A stretch of DNA of 64,000 nucleotides from Fodinibius salicampi (GTDB taxonomy: Bacteria > Bacteroidota > Rhodothermia > Balneolales > Balneolaceae), in contig NZ_BAABRS010000002.1 of the NCBI RefSeq assembly GCF_039545095.1, positions 496,001 to 560,000 of the forward strand, in the 5' to 3' direction. Shown here in pieces: positions 1 through 8,256 of the stretch. The notes beneath the pieces were generated by a model. The model saw only the letters and a program-made list of their open reading frames with translations. It was not told where the DNA came from and ran no database searches. Every line of letters begins with the position of its first letter. The first letter of the stretch is position 1. Both the position numbers and the translations under genes were made by a program.

Positions 1-1
1 T

Positions 2-355
2 GATCGCTATAAATTGCATGATTTCTGGACCCTTCATTCTTTAAACAATGCTGAAATATCCGAAGAGGCCTTTTTAAGGCAGTTACCGGCATTACAGATT
101 AACCTTAATAAACAACAGGTTCATGGGCATACAGGCTGTAACCAGTTAAATGGCAAGTTGACAATTGGCCAGGATAGCTTGTCTTTTGGGGAACTCATTA
201 CTACCAAAGTGGCATGTCAGGATCAGGATGCAAGGGAACTCGAATCACAGTTCAAGGAAGCCTTAAGCGAAACTAATAAATATGATATAAGCAACGAGCG
301 GCTGCTTTTACTGCATGATGAGGATACAGTGATGACATTTCACCGATCGGAGTAG
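2..355 (+). CDS. META-domain protein (HslJ-like), 5' end outside window
   Basis: The frame is open from the first bases of the window, so the true start lies upstream. A TTG at 14 is the first possible internal start, but the residues before it (DRYKL) read on naturally into the domain. The visible part matches the META/HslJ fold: an early W-x-L segment, the HTGCNQLNG turn, a later TTKVACQ segment and a final L-x-L...MTFHR strand. HslJ-type proteins are envelope proteins of poorly defined function linked to novobiocin resistance and heat shock. The gene converges on the aminotransferase that follows, with only about 20 bp between the stops. Family assignment is good; role unknown. Confidence 0.7.
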   Translation, partial: DRYKLHDFWTLHSLNNAEISEEAFLRQLPALQINLNKQQVHGHTGCNQLNGKLTIGQDSLSFGELITTKVACQDQDARELESQFKEALSETNKYDISNERLLLLHDEDTVMTFHRSE

Positions 356-374
356 AGCGGTATTTAGATTATTT

Positions 375-1529
375 TTATATGTCAATATCGGTTAATACAT
401 CCAGCAGGGCATCGATATCTTTTTTCTCATTATATACATTGGGGGAAATACGAAGGGAACTGCCCCGCAGAGAAAGATGAATGTTCCGGTTGATTAAGCG
501 ATTATTTAAATTATCCATATCTATCTTCTTCGGCAGCCGTATTCCAAACATATGATGTCCACGCCAGGCAGGGTCCTCGACCTGGTACCCGAACGTTTTT
601 AGTTCTTGAATAAAATTTGTCGTTAATTTTTTGCAATATTGCTGGATGTTCTTAGGATTCCACTCCAGAATTAGTTTTAATGCCTCAATCATCATGGGAA
701 CGAGAATAAAATTACTGCGTTCTCCCACATCAAATCGTTTGGCACCAGGTTGATATGCTTCCTTATAATCAATGAGTCCGCTGAAGTCTTCGCTGTTTTT
801 ACGTACAATCCACCCCTCCTCGAGCGGTTGTCCCTCTTGTAAACGGGAACTAAAATAACCCAGTGCCATAGAGTAGGGGCCCATCAACCATTTGTAACCG
901 GCGCAAATCAAAGCATCGGGCCGGACATTTTGCACGTCAATGGGAAGGGCGCCTACCGATTGCGTCCCATCAATCACAAAATATCCATCGTTTTTCCGGA
1001 TACGTTTTCCTATTTCTTCTACATCGAAAAGGGTACCATCCGTCCAGTGTACGTTTCCAAGTGCAACCAATAACGTGTTTGAATTTATAGCTTTCAGTAT
1101 GTGCTTGTTCCATTGTCGGCCCCGTCCTTCGGAAAGGGGAGGAGCTTCGATAATCTGTAGCTTGCAATCATGCTCATTACAAAACCGTTTCCATGCATAA
1201 ACGTTGCTGGGGAATTGTTCTCCGGCAATGATGACGGTATTTCCCTTTGAAGAATCGATATTCTGTGCTGCTGTTGCCAGTCCATAGGATACAGAAGGCA
1301 TAATGGCAATATCGGCAGACCGTTTGGCATTTATGAGTTGAGCAAATAATACACGCAGTCGGTTACTATCTGTAAAAAAATCTTCGGGAGCGGTTTCCCA
1401 GGGACGATTTTTTTGTCTGATTCCCCTTATACCTGCTTCTTCAACGGTCTTGGGGAGTGGTGCCAGGTAAGAACAGTTGATATAATGATGATTATCGGGA
1501 AGGGAAAACAGGTGCTTTTGACAATCCAT
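375..1529 (-). CDS. Class V PLP-dependent aminotransferase
   Basis: A 384-residue fold-type I PLP enzyme of the class V aminotransferase / cysteine desulfurase superfamily. The PLP-binding Asp is in VIDGTQSVG (D187) and the Schiff-base lysine is K213 in CAGYKWLMGPY. The C-terminal part ends in the usual small domain (RISPNVYN). The LRGSSLRISPN segment resembles the kynureninase/isopenicillin-epimerase-like branch rather than IscS, because the IscS active-site Cys loop is absent. The protein is probably cytosolic. The substrate cannot be told from sequence, and there is no neighbouring pathway gene. The ATG start is followed at once by a typical N-terminus (DCQKHLFSL). Confidence 0.85.
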   Translation of the reverse strand: MDCQKHLFSLPDNHHYINCSYLAPLPKTVEEAGIRGIRQKNRPWETAPEDFFTDSNRLRVLFAQLINAKRSADIAIMPSVSYGLATAAQNIDSSKGNTVIIAGEQFPSNVYAWKRFCNEHDCKLQIIEAPPLSEGRGRQWNKHILKAINSNTLLVALGNVHWTDGTLFDVEEIGKRIRKNDGYFVIDGTQSVGALPIDVQNVRPDALICAGYKWLMGPYSMALGYFSSRLQEGQPLEEGWIVRKNSEDFSGLIDYKEAYQPGAKRFDVGERSNFILVPMMIEALKLILEWNPKNIQQYCKKLTTNFIQELKTFGYQVEDPAWRGHHMFGIRLPKKIDMDNLNNRLINRNIHLSLRGSSLRISPNVYNEKKDIDALLDVLTDIDI

Positions 1530-1599
1530 TTTATTGCTGATGGTTAATGAGTGTAATTAAGTAATAAATTGAAATAAGAGTAACCGTTAAATTTTGCTT

Positions 1600-2265
1600 T
1601 TAACCTTTGAGTGTATCAGTTATCCGAAAGCTTTCTGGTCCAAATTGGAAAAGCACATCCAGAATACTACACCAAGGTTCAAATCCGTCAAAGTGTTGAT
1701 GATATTGAGGATGGCTGAAATCAAGAACCGATTTCAGCTCCGCTTGCCGCTGGTAATGGCGACTGTCATATTCTTGAAAGAGAGTCTCCGCTCCCAGCCG
1801 TTCGGCCAAGAGATTCGGATCAGAAGTATAATCAGCCAGGTTGCTTGCCAATTCATATTCCATGCTAATATCCATAAAACGAAACAGGCGTTTTTGCAGA
1901 TAGAGAATAAAGTCCATCAAATAGGTGTAATCCTTCGCCGATTTGAAATCGGCTTTTATTTCCGGTTCATAAAAATCATAATAGATGCTATTCCGGTAAT
2001 TATATTCGATACTGCGTAATAAGGGAAGAATCCAATCCTCGGAATGATCTATTCGTACTTCTCGAATCGCTTTTTTTCGGTCTTCGGTTCGAATGGGGAT
2101 GTTAATCCACTGCGTCCCATTTGGGACGCGAATTTTGGCGCGGTGAACCCGGCTTTTGCGCGACCATCGTTCCACATCCTGCAGAATAATTCGATCGGCC
2201 TGTAACATTACAGACAAGTCGTATAAATTCGGAGCAAATTGGGGAAGGAGCAGGGCTAACTTCAA
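1600..2265 (-). CDS. WbqC-like family protein
   Basis: A 221-residue protein with the WbqC-family layout: an N-terminal LLLPQFAPN strand, then DLSVMLQADRIILQDVERW, followed by R-x-KI..NGTQWINIPI. In WbqC-like proteins this is the P-x-x-x-P...D..F.r.s..nR.rI..g..wL.vPv pattern. WbqC is found in O-antigen and other sugar-modification clusters and its biochemistry is unresolved. Here it stands alone on the minus strand, between the M23 peptidase and the aminotransferase, so context gives no further clue. It is probably cytosolic because no signal peptide is seen. Confidence 0.75.
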   Translation of the reverse strand: MKLALLLPQFAPNLYDLSVMLQADRIILQDVERWSRKSRVHRAKIRVPNGTQWINIPIRTEDRKKAIREVRIDHSEDWILPLLRSIEYNYRNSIYYDFYEPEIKADFKSAKDYTYLMDFILYLQKRLFRFMDISMEYELASNLADYTSDPNLLAERLGAETLFQEYDSRHYQRQAELKSVLDFSHPQYHQHFDGFEPWCSILDVLFQFGPESFRITDTLKG

Positions 2266-2400
2266 TTCAAAGAGATTTTTCGGGATTAGTAAACATTAAC
2301 GATAACTATTACAGCAGTTATCCAGCCGTCGGATTTACGTATTAGAAAAAGACAAATCCATTTTACACAAAGCTACTTAAAAGCTTCCAACTTCTCTACA

Positions 2401-3708
2401 TTAGCTGCCTGATTTTATCCACATCAGACGTTTTTTATATCGTACTAACTGCTTATTTCCATAGTGGGCAAAGGCTGGTATTTCCTGTTCGGATGCCGTT
2501 ACAAGTAGAGGATTTCGGGCGGAAAAATGCTCAAAAAGGGAGTCTCCAGTTACAGTTGATATCATTTCGAGAGGTTCCTCAGTGGCTTCCAGCAAGGAAC
2601 CGTAAATAAATCCTTTTCTGTCATCCGGCAGTTCAATTTGATACCACGAATTGGTAGCTCCGAGAATTCGTACAGCTTCATTTTGATTCAGGCTTGCAAT
2701 AGGAGGCCTTTGGGTGGAAGGCAGGGGACGAACATTTGCTTTTGCATTTTGAACTCGACTCCATTTTCCAATTAACGAGGTATCTACATCCGGATCAGAT
2801 GCTGTTGGACTAGGATCATCAATAAAGGGAAGAGGATTCACGGCGCCGTTGTCATAAATACCAAAATGGAGATGAGGAGGAGTTGTTCGGGCGTTGCCGG
2901 TATTGCCTACTAAGCCCAGTGTATCCCCAACTTCAACCTGCTGCCTGCTCTGGACCGTGATGGAATCCAGATGGGCATAGTATAATCCACGTCCATCTGA
3001 ACGCAGCCAAACGATATTTCCGCCGAGATTGCTGGTGCCGGTACGTGATACCTGTCCTTTTGCCGCTGCAATAGCAGGGGTGCCACGGCCTGTAAAGATA
3101 TCGACTCCTTCATGCCGGCGTGCGCCCCCATCGCGGGGAGCGCCCCAAAAGCTTTTGATATTGGCCGGGCTTGCTTCGGCAACCGGAAAGCTCATGGATG
3201 GATCATCTGTTATAGAGAGAGTTATGGATCCACTAACCAAAAGTTCTGGCTGTAATCTCAGTATTACAGTTTGATTTTGGTTACTCTCATAATGCAGCAG
3301 GGAATCTTCCGCAGATATTATTCTGGATGGTTCTTCGTTCCCATCCTCAAAAGCAAACAGATCCATGAATAGCTGGTGAGTCGTATCTGTTGGAGATATT
3401 CTGGCATTGAGAACTCTTCCCCGCTCTATATCTAATTGCCAGGAATACGCAACCGGTTCGTCTTTGAAATACGATACCGTAACTTTATGTGGAATGGTAG
3501 TTTCGACCGCCTGTGAAAGGGCCGAGTCTCCAGCCTGTCTCCACTCCCGGACCATCGGCTTATCGCCTATGGGACTATCCAACAGGGACTTTTCATAACT
3601 TTCATAGGGACTCATTGGTTGGAAGGTTCGCTTGACAGTCTTACAGCTTTCCATCACAAGTATGATAGCGAGGACCACTATAAAGATTAAAATAGACGTC
3701 TGTTTCAT
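2401..3708 (-). CDS. M23-family metallopeptidase with C-terminal SH3 domain
   Basis: A 435-residue envelope peptidase. The N-terminus is a signal anchor or lipoprotein signal (ILIFIVVLAIILVMESC, with Cys near residue 22). A LytM/M23 domain follows at about residues 170-300, with zinc ligands H199 and D203 in RHEGVDIF and the HLHF motif (H279, H281). A bacterial SH3-like domain lies at about 320-395 (KANVRPLPS...GFIYGSLLE). M23 enzymes cut peptidoglycan cross-bridges, and the SH3 domain usually binds wall. The catalytic motifs are intact, so it should be active rather than a degenerate NlpD/EnvC-type activator. The last 40 residues are unassigned. Confidence 0.88.
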   Translation of the reverse strand: MKQTSILIFIVVLAIILVMESCKTVKRTFQPMSPYESYEKSLLDSPIGDKPMVREWRQAGDSALSQAVETTIPHKVTVSYFKDEPVAYSWQLDIERGRVLNARISPTDTTHQLFMDLFAFEDGNEEPSRIISAEDSLLHYESNQNQTVILRLQPELLVSGSITLSITDDPSMSFPVAEASPANIKSFWGAPRDGGARRHEGVDIFTGRGTPAIAAAKGQVSRTGTSNLGGNIVWLRSDGRGLYYAHLDSITVQSRQQVEVGDTLGLVGNTGNARTTPPHLHFGIYDNGAVNPLPFIDDPSPTASDPDVDTSLIGKWSRVQNAKANVRPLPSTQRPPIASLNQNEAVRILGATNSWYQIELPDDRKGFIYGSLLEATEEPLEMISTVTGDSLFEHFSARNPLLVTASEQEIPAFAHYGNKQLVRYKKRLMWIKSGS

Positions 3709-3935
3709 AATAGCATAGCAGCACTTCAGGTTATAAGAATTAATTCATGATCTACACCTAAAAAACGACGTTCTCCAAGTGGATAATTAATAACGTAATT
3801 TCGGAACTATTGTTTCTGTAACCGTATCTCCTAATGAAGATAGAAAAGATATATTAATTGTTCTGTAATTAATGCTTTATAAGCTTTATTTTTAGCGTTT
3901 ACAGATCAAGATTAAACAAATTAAAGAAAATATTT

Positions 3936-5420
3936 ATGGAAGGTTCTGTACGTGTACGATTTGCACCGTCTCCCACCGGATTATTACATATTGGTGGCCT
4001 GCGGACGGCCCTGTATAATTATCTTTTTGCCAAAAATAATGACGGCGATTTTATTCTTCGAATTGAAGATACCGATCAGGAAAGATATGTGGAAGAAGCA
4101 GAAGAGGATATTGTAAAATCGTTGCTGTGGAGCGGTATAGAATTCGATGAAGCACCCGGCAAACCCGGAAAAGTAGGTCCCTATCGTCAGAGTGAGCGCA
4201 AGGAGATGTACGAAGAATATGCCGAGCAGCTCATAGAACAGGGTAATGCCTATTATGCATTCGATACGCCGGAGGAACTGGATCAAATGCGCGAACGCTT
4301 GAAGAAATCGGGCAATCCCGCACCTAAATATGATGCCATTACGCGTATGTCCATGAAGAATAGCCTGACTCTTCCCCAGGAAGAAGTTGAGCGTAAGCTG
4401 GAAGAAGGAGATGAGTATGTGATCCGGTTGAAAGTACCCCGGCGCGAAACCATCCGATTTGAGGATGAGATACGTGGGTTTGTTTCATTTGAAAGTAAAG
4501 GACTGGATGATCAGGTATTGCTGAAATCAGATGGCATGCCTACGTATCATCTGGCTAATGTGGTAGATGATCACTTAATGAAAATTTCGCATGTTATTCG
4601 CGGAGAGGAATGGCTTAGCAGTACTCCCAAACATATCCTGATGTATGAGTATTTTGGATGGGAGCCCCCGAAAATGGCGCACCTGCCACTTATTATGTCT
4701 CCCAGCGGAGGAAAACTTTCCAAGCGTAAAGCGGAAAGTGAAGGTATTCCCATTAATACACGGGATTATATTGAGCAAAAATTCGAGCCGGAAGCCCTCA
4801 TTAACTTCCTGGCTTATCTGGGCTGGAGTCCCGGTGACGATTCTGAACTCCATACCATGGACGAGCTTATTGAACTCTTTTCGCTGGATCGGGTAAGTAA
4901 AGGCGGGGCCGTATTTGACTATCAAAAGCTGATTTGGTACAACGAGCATTATCTCCGTGAAAAATCGGCTAATGAGCTATTTCCCCGTGTACGTTCTATC
5001 GCTGAAGAGCATGGTATTCAGCCAGATGAGGCATATATGAAAGAGATCATACCACTGATGAAGGAACGGGTAAGTAAGATAGAGGATTTTGTTACGATGG
5101 GACGGTTCTTCTTTGAAGATCCCAAGGAGTACGAAGACCAGGCCATGAAAAAATGGAAAGATAATAGCGTTGATCTTTTACAGGCCTATGTGGATGAGAT
5201 TGAAAAGCTGAATGTGAAAGAGTTTAAAGCCAAAAAACTCAAGGATAAAATTAAAGAGGTAATCAATGAACATGACGTGGGCTTTGGTCCGCTGATGATG
5301 CCTCTTCGTGTAGCAGTTACCGGCATGGGATACGGCCCTGATTTAACGCCTACGCTTGAGCTTTTAGGTAAAGAAACTACGATCCGGCGGATTAAAACCG
5401 CTATAAAACGACTGGGTTAA
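3936..5420 (+). CDS. gltX: Glutamate--tRNA ligase
   Basis: A 494-residue class I aminoacyl-tRNA synthetase that charges tRNA-Glu in the cytosol. The class I signatures are HIGG (residues 18-21, after RFAPSPTGLL) and KLSKR (260-264). The GoHERWLSS-type glutamyl segment is present as HVIRGEEWLSSTPKH. The length fits bacterial GluRS. A C-terminal anticodon-binding helical domain with lysine-rich stretches (FKAKKLKDKIKE) ends in GKETTIRRIKTAI. The ATG at 3936 places the conserved VRVRFAPSPTG at the extreme N-terminus, as expected. The gene is monocistronic, closed by a strong hairpin terminator just downstream. Confidence 0.97.
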   Translation: MEGSVRVRFAPSPTGLLHIGGLRTALYNYLFAKNNDGDFILRIEDTDQERYVEEAEEDIVKSLLWSGIEFDEAPGKPGKVGPYRQSERKEMYEEYAEQLIEQGNAYYAFDTPEELDQMRERLKKSGNPAPKYDAITRMSMKNSLTLPQEEVERKLEEGDEYVIRLKVPRRETIRFEDEIRGFVSFESKGLDDQVLLKSDGMPTYHLANVVDDHLMKISHVIRGEEWLSSTPKHILMYEYFGWEPPKMAHLPLIMSPSGGKLSKRKAESEGIPINTRDYIEQKFEPEALINFLAYLGWSPGDDSELHTMDELIELFSLDRVSKGGAVFDYQKLIWYNEHYLREKSANELFPRVRSIAEEHGIQPDEAYMKEIIPLMKERVSKIEDFVTMGRFFFEDPKEYEDQAMKKWKDNSVDLLQAYVDEIEKLNVKEFKAKKLKDKIKEVINEHDVGFGPLMMPLRVAVTGMGYGPDLTPTLELLGKETTIRRIKTAIKRLG

Positions 5421-5442
5421 TTTACTCGGAGTTAAAAAATTT

Positions 5443-5480
5443 AAACCTGGCAGAATATAAAATTCCTGCCAGGTTTTTTA
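5443..5480 (+). terminator. Rho-independent terminator after gltX
   Basis: Perfect inverted repeat AAACCTGGCAG / CTGCCAGGTTT around a short AT-rich loop, running straight into a T tract. It sits about 25 bp after the gltX stop and ends that transcript before the antiporter gene. Confidence 0.9.
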
Positions 5481-5592
5481 GTTGAGACGGTAAGAAGGAT
5501 AAAAAAATCTGGCAAATTAATTCAGAGATTGTATTTTCACTGATCAATAATATATGCGAAGATCAGCCTAACAGATAAGTGAGGTATCATTG

Positions 5593-7317
5593 ATGAAGTG
5601 GAAGGTTCTGTATTGGATAGCCGGACTGAGTGCTCTGTTTTTGTTCCTTAATATGATAGGAGTTCCTGAAGCCATTGCGGCTCAGGGAGGTAAGTCCTCT
5701 CCGGATATTGTTGGCTCATGGCTCAGTATATTGCCTCCGCTGGTAGCTATTGGAATTGCCCTTATTTTTCGGCAGGTATTGTTTGCGCTTTTTCTAGGAA
5801 TATGGTGCGGGGCTTTTTTAGTCGGAGATATCTCGTTCGGTGGTGTATTCACCAGTTTTTTTACGACGCTTAGTGGCTATATTGTTCCAGCTACAGCCGA
5901 TGAAAGTCATATGAGTATTGTGATTTTTACGCTTTTAATTGGCGGCATGGTGGGAATTATTACGGATAATGGAGGCACCCGGGGAGTCATACAGCGTATT
6001 AGCGGACTGGTGCGAACCAAAGTGCACGGACAGCTCATGACGGCACTAATGGGCTTTATCGTCTTTTTTGATGATTATGCCAATACAATGGTGGTGGGCA
6101 ATACAATGCGTCCCCTTACCGATAAGTTGCGCATTTCACGGGCGAAGCTTGCTTACTTGGTGGACGCTACTGCCGCTCCCATTGCAACTATTGCGCTGGT
6201 AAGTACCTGGATAGGAGCCATGGTTGGATTCATTGCGGATGCTCAGGAAAAAATGCCTGAATTTAATGAAGCGGCATACGGAGTATTTCTCAGTTCCCTG
6301 CCCTATAACTTTTATGCTTTCTTTACCATCTTTTTTGTACTGATGATTGCGTGGTCGGGACGCGATTTTTCTACTATGTTAAAAGCACGTATCAATCTTT
6401 ATAAGGCTAAACATAATCCCCAGCTGGACACCTATAACCTTTGGAAGGATAAAATTAAGGATGACGAGGAGAAGCAGGCAGTTTCTCATTGGTCGAACGC
6501 TGCTATTCCTATTTTTACCCTCGTTTTCGGTACCATCGGGGGACTTTTTATAACAGGAGAGGGGAGTACAGTTCAGGAAATAATTGAGACCGCCGATTCT
6601 TACAAGGGCTTGCTCTGGGGGTCGCTACTTTCAATTGCTGTGGCCGTAGTCATGACCCTGGGCAAAAAACTATTAAATGTTGAAGAAATGCTTGAAGGCA
6701 TGATGGAGGGAATGCATACGATGTTCGATGGATTGCTTATTCTTGTTATGGCCTGGGCATTGAGTGCGATTACAGTAGAATTGGGTACAGCGGATTATTT
6801 GATGTCTGTCTTTGGCGAGACACTGAATCCTTATTGGCTGCCTGCCTTGGTATTAATCCTGTCGGCCCTGACGGCTTTTGCTACGGGATCGAGTTGGGGA
6901 ACCATGGGCATTTTGATGCCGTTAGTGGTCCCTTTGGCCTGGGAAATTGGCAGTAATAACGGCCTTCCAGTCGAAATGACCTACCAAATCATCTATGCTA
7001 GTGTAAGCGCTGTATTAGGAGGATCTGTTTGGGGGGATCATTGTTCGCCTATTTCAGATACAACGATTCTTAGCTCTATTGCTACGCAATGCGACCATGT
7101 GGAACACGTAAACACCCAGCTGCCTTATGCCATGATTGTTGGAGGTATAAGTATTGTTGGGATGATCTGTGTCCTGGTAGCGGGAATCTCTTTCTGGATT
7201 ATATATCCAGTAGGAATCGCATTAATTGTTGGTATTATCTACAAGTTTGGAAAAGTACCAGATCCGGAAGAATATGCCCCCGAAGGCAAAGAGGCGGCTT
7301 CTACCCGGTTAGACTAA
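5593..7317 (+). CDS. NhaC-family Na+/H+ antiporter
   Basis: A polytopic inner-membrane protein of 574 residues with about 11-13 hydrophobic segments. It matches the Na_H_antiporter (NhaC) family, with FFDDYANTMVVGNTMRPL and the downstream LVDATAAPIATIALVSTWIG block, plus VWGDHCSPISDTTILSS near the end. Such proteins exchange Na+ for H+, or in some members amino-acid metabolites, which suits a halotolerant organism. The ATG at 5593 is chosen over the TTG directly before it (5590) because GAGG at 5581-5584 sits 8 bp upstream. The N-terminus has an extra hydrophobic segment ending in AIAAQGG that could be a signal peptide. The stop lies only 17 bp from the convergent NRDE gene. Confidence 0.88.
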   Translation: MKWKVLYWIAGLSALFLFLNMIGVPEAIAAQGGKSSPDIVGSWLSILPPLVAIGIALIFRQVLFALFLGIWCGAFLVGDISFGGVFTSFFTTLSGYIVPATADESHMSIVIFTLLIGGMVGIITDNGGTRGVIQRISGLVRTKVHGQLMTALMGFIVFFDDYANTMVVGNTMRPLTDKLRISRAKLAYLVDATAAPIATIALVSTWIGAMVGFIADAQEKMPEFNEAAYGVFLSSLPYNFYAFFTIFFVLMIAWSGRDFSTMLKARINLYKAKHNPQLDTYNLWKDKIKDDEEKQAVSHWSNAAIPIFTLVFGTIGGLFITGEGSTVQEIIETADSYKGLLWGSLLSIAVAVVMTLGKKLLNVEEMLEGMMEGMHTMFDGLLILVMAWALSAITVELGTADYLMSVFGETLNPYWLPALVLILSALTAFATGSSWGTMGILMPLVVPLAWEIGSNNGLPVEMTYQIIYASVSAVLGGSVWGDHCSPISDTTILSSIATQCDHVEHVNTQLPYAMIVGGISIVGMICVLVAGISFWIIYPVGIALIVGIIYKFGKVPDPEEYAPEGKEAASTRLD

Positions 7318-7334
7318 TTTGTAAAGATTCTTTA

Positions 7335-8117
7335 TCAGTTAATCTGTGGGATTTTGATCTCAAACTCAAAGCTGTTCTCTTCTTTTATTTCCTGTGTGGC
7401 GGGCTTGTAACGCCGTTCGATAAATGTGACGGTATTATGTTTATTAATCAGTAATACTGTAGAGCATCGGGTGCCATACTCTTCTCCTTTGATAAAAATA
7501 GGGGAAATTTCTTTTTCTACCTCTCTGGGGATACCGGTGTCGGGTAATTGGTCTTCGGGTGCTTTTACATCATCGCCTAAAAGATCAAAAAGGGCTTCTG
7601 TTGAAACTTTTTGCTTGTTGAGAACATGGCTTAACTTATTTTTTGAACGTTGTACTTTTGGCCATGGAGTATTCAACAAGTGATTACTCAGTCCGTAAAT
7701 ACCGGGAGATAATGACCGCACAATTCCTTCCTGGTTTGAATAATAGCCCAGTGTATTGATATTTCCAGTCAGAAGATTAAATCCCTGATAGTTGTCAGCT
7801 TCCTGATGAAGCTCCTGCAGGTAGGAAAGAGGATCGGTTTTATTAATTAAAAAGTTCAGCGTTAATTTTCCGCGGCTCGGAGGATCTTCTTTGGTTATGT
7901 TGGGATCCCTGTAATTGGTGACTGCCGAAAATTCCCCTGCGCGACTAATGCCCATCCAGGTTCCTCCTGCCTCCAAGTCCTTGCCAGCAAGTATATCCGG
8001 ATGCGAATTCCAGAACTGGGCACCCCGGGTAGGGCGTGCGTACTGTTCATCTCTGTTGGCAGCAAAGATCAACCTGTAGTTTGGGTGCGCGTTATAACCA
8101 AAAACAATAAGACACAT
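7335..8117 (-). CDS. NRDE family protein (TANGO2-like)
   Basis: A 260-residue cytosolic protein with the family hallmark at the N-terminus: MCLIVFGYN followed by FAANRDEQYARPT. The later GGTWMGISRAGEFSAVTNYRD segment is also typical, as are GIYGLSNHLLNTPWPKV and GTRCSTVLLI. The MC start places a potential N-terminal nucleophile Cys2, as in Ntn-type hydrolase folds. The eukaryotic homologue TANGO2 is linked to lipid/heme handling and Golgi organisation, but the bacterial role is not established. No functional partner is adjacent. Confidence 0.88.
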   Translation of the reverse strand: MCLIVFGYNAHPNYRLIFAANRDEQYARPTRGAQFWNSHPDILAGKDLEAGGTWMGISRAGEFSAVTNYRDPNITKEDPPSRGKLTLNFLINKTDPLSYLQELHQEADNYQGFNLLTGNINTLGYYSNQEGIVRSLSPGIYGLSNHLLNTPWPKVQRSKNKLSHVLNKQKVSTEALFDLLGDDVKAPEDQLPDTGIPREVEKEISPIFIKGEEYGTRCSTVLLINKHNTVTFIERRYKPATQEIKEENSFEFEIKIPQIN

Positions 8118-8256
8118 ATTCCGTGTATATAAATAGATTTTGGGCTTTTAACTTAAAGAACAAGGATTATAGAATATTAATTCTCAAAACATTTTTACAT
8201 ATTCTACGTGAAAGAATACAACTAGAGACCAGAACTACTTTTATTTTTTGAGATAA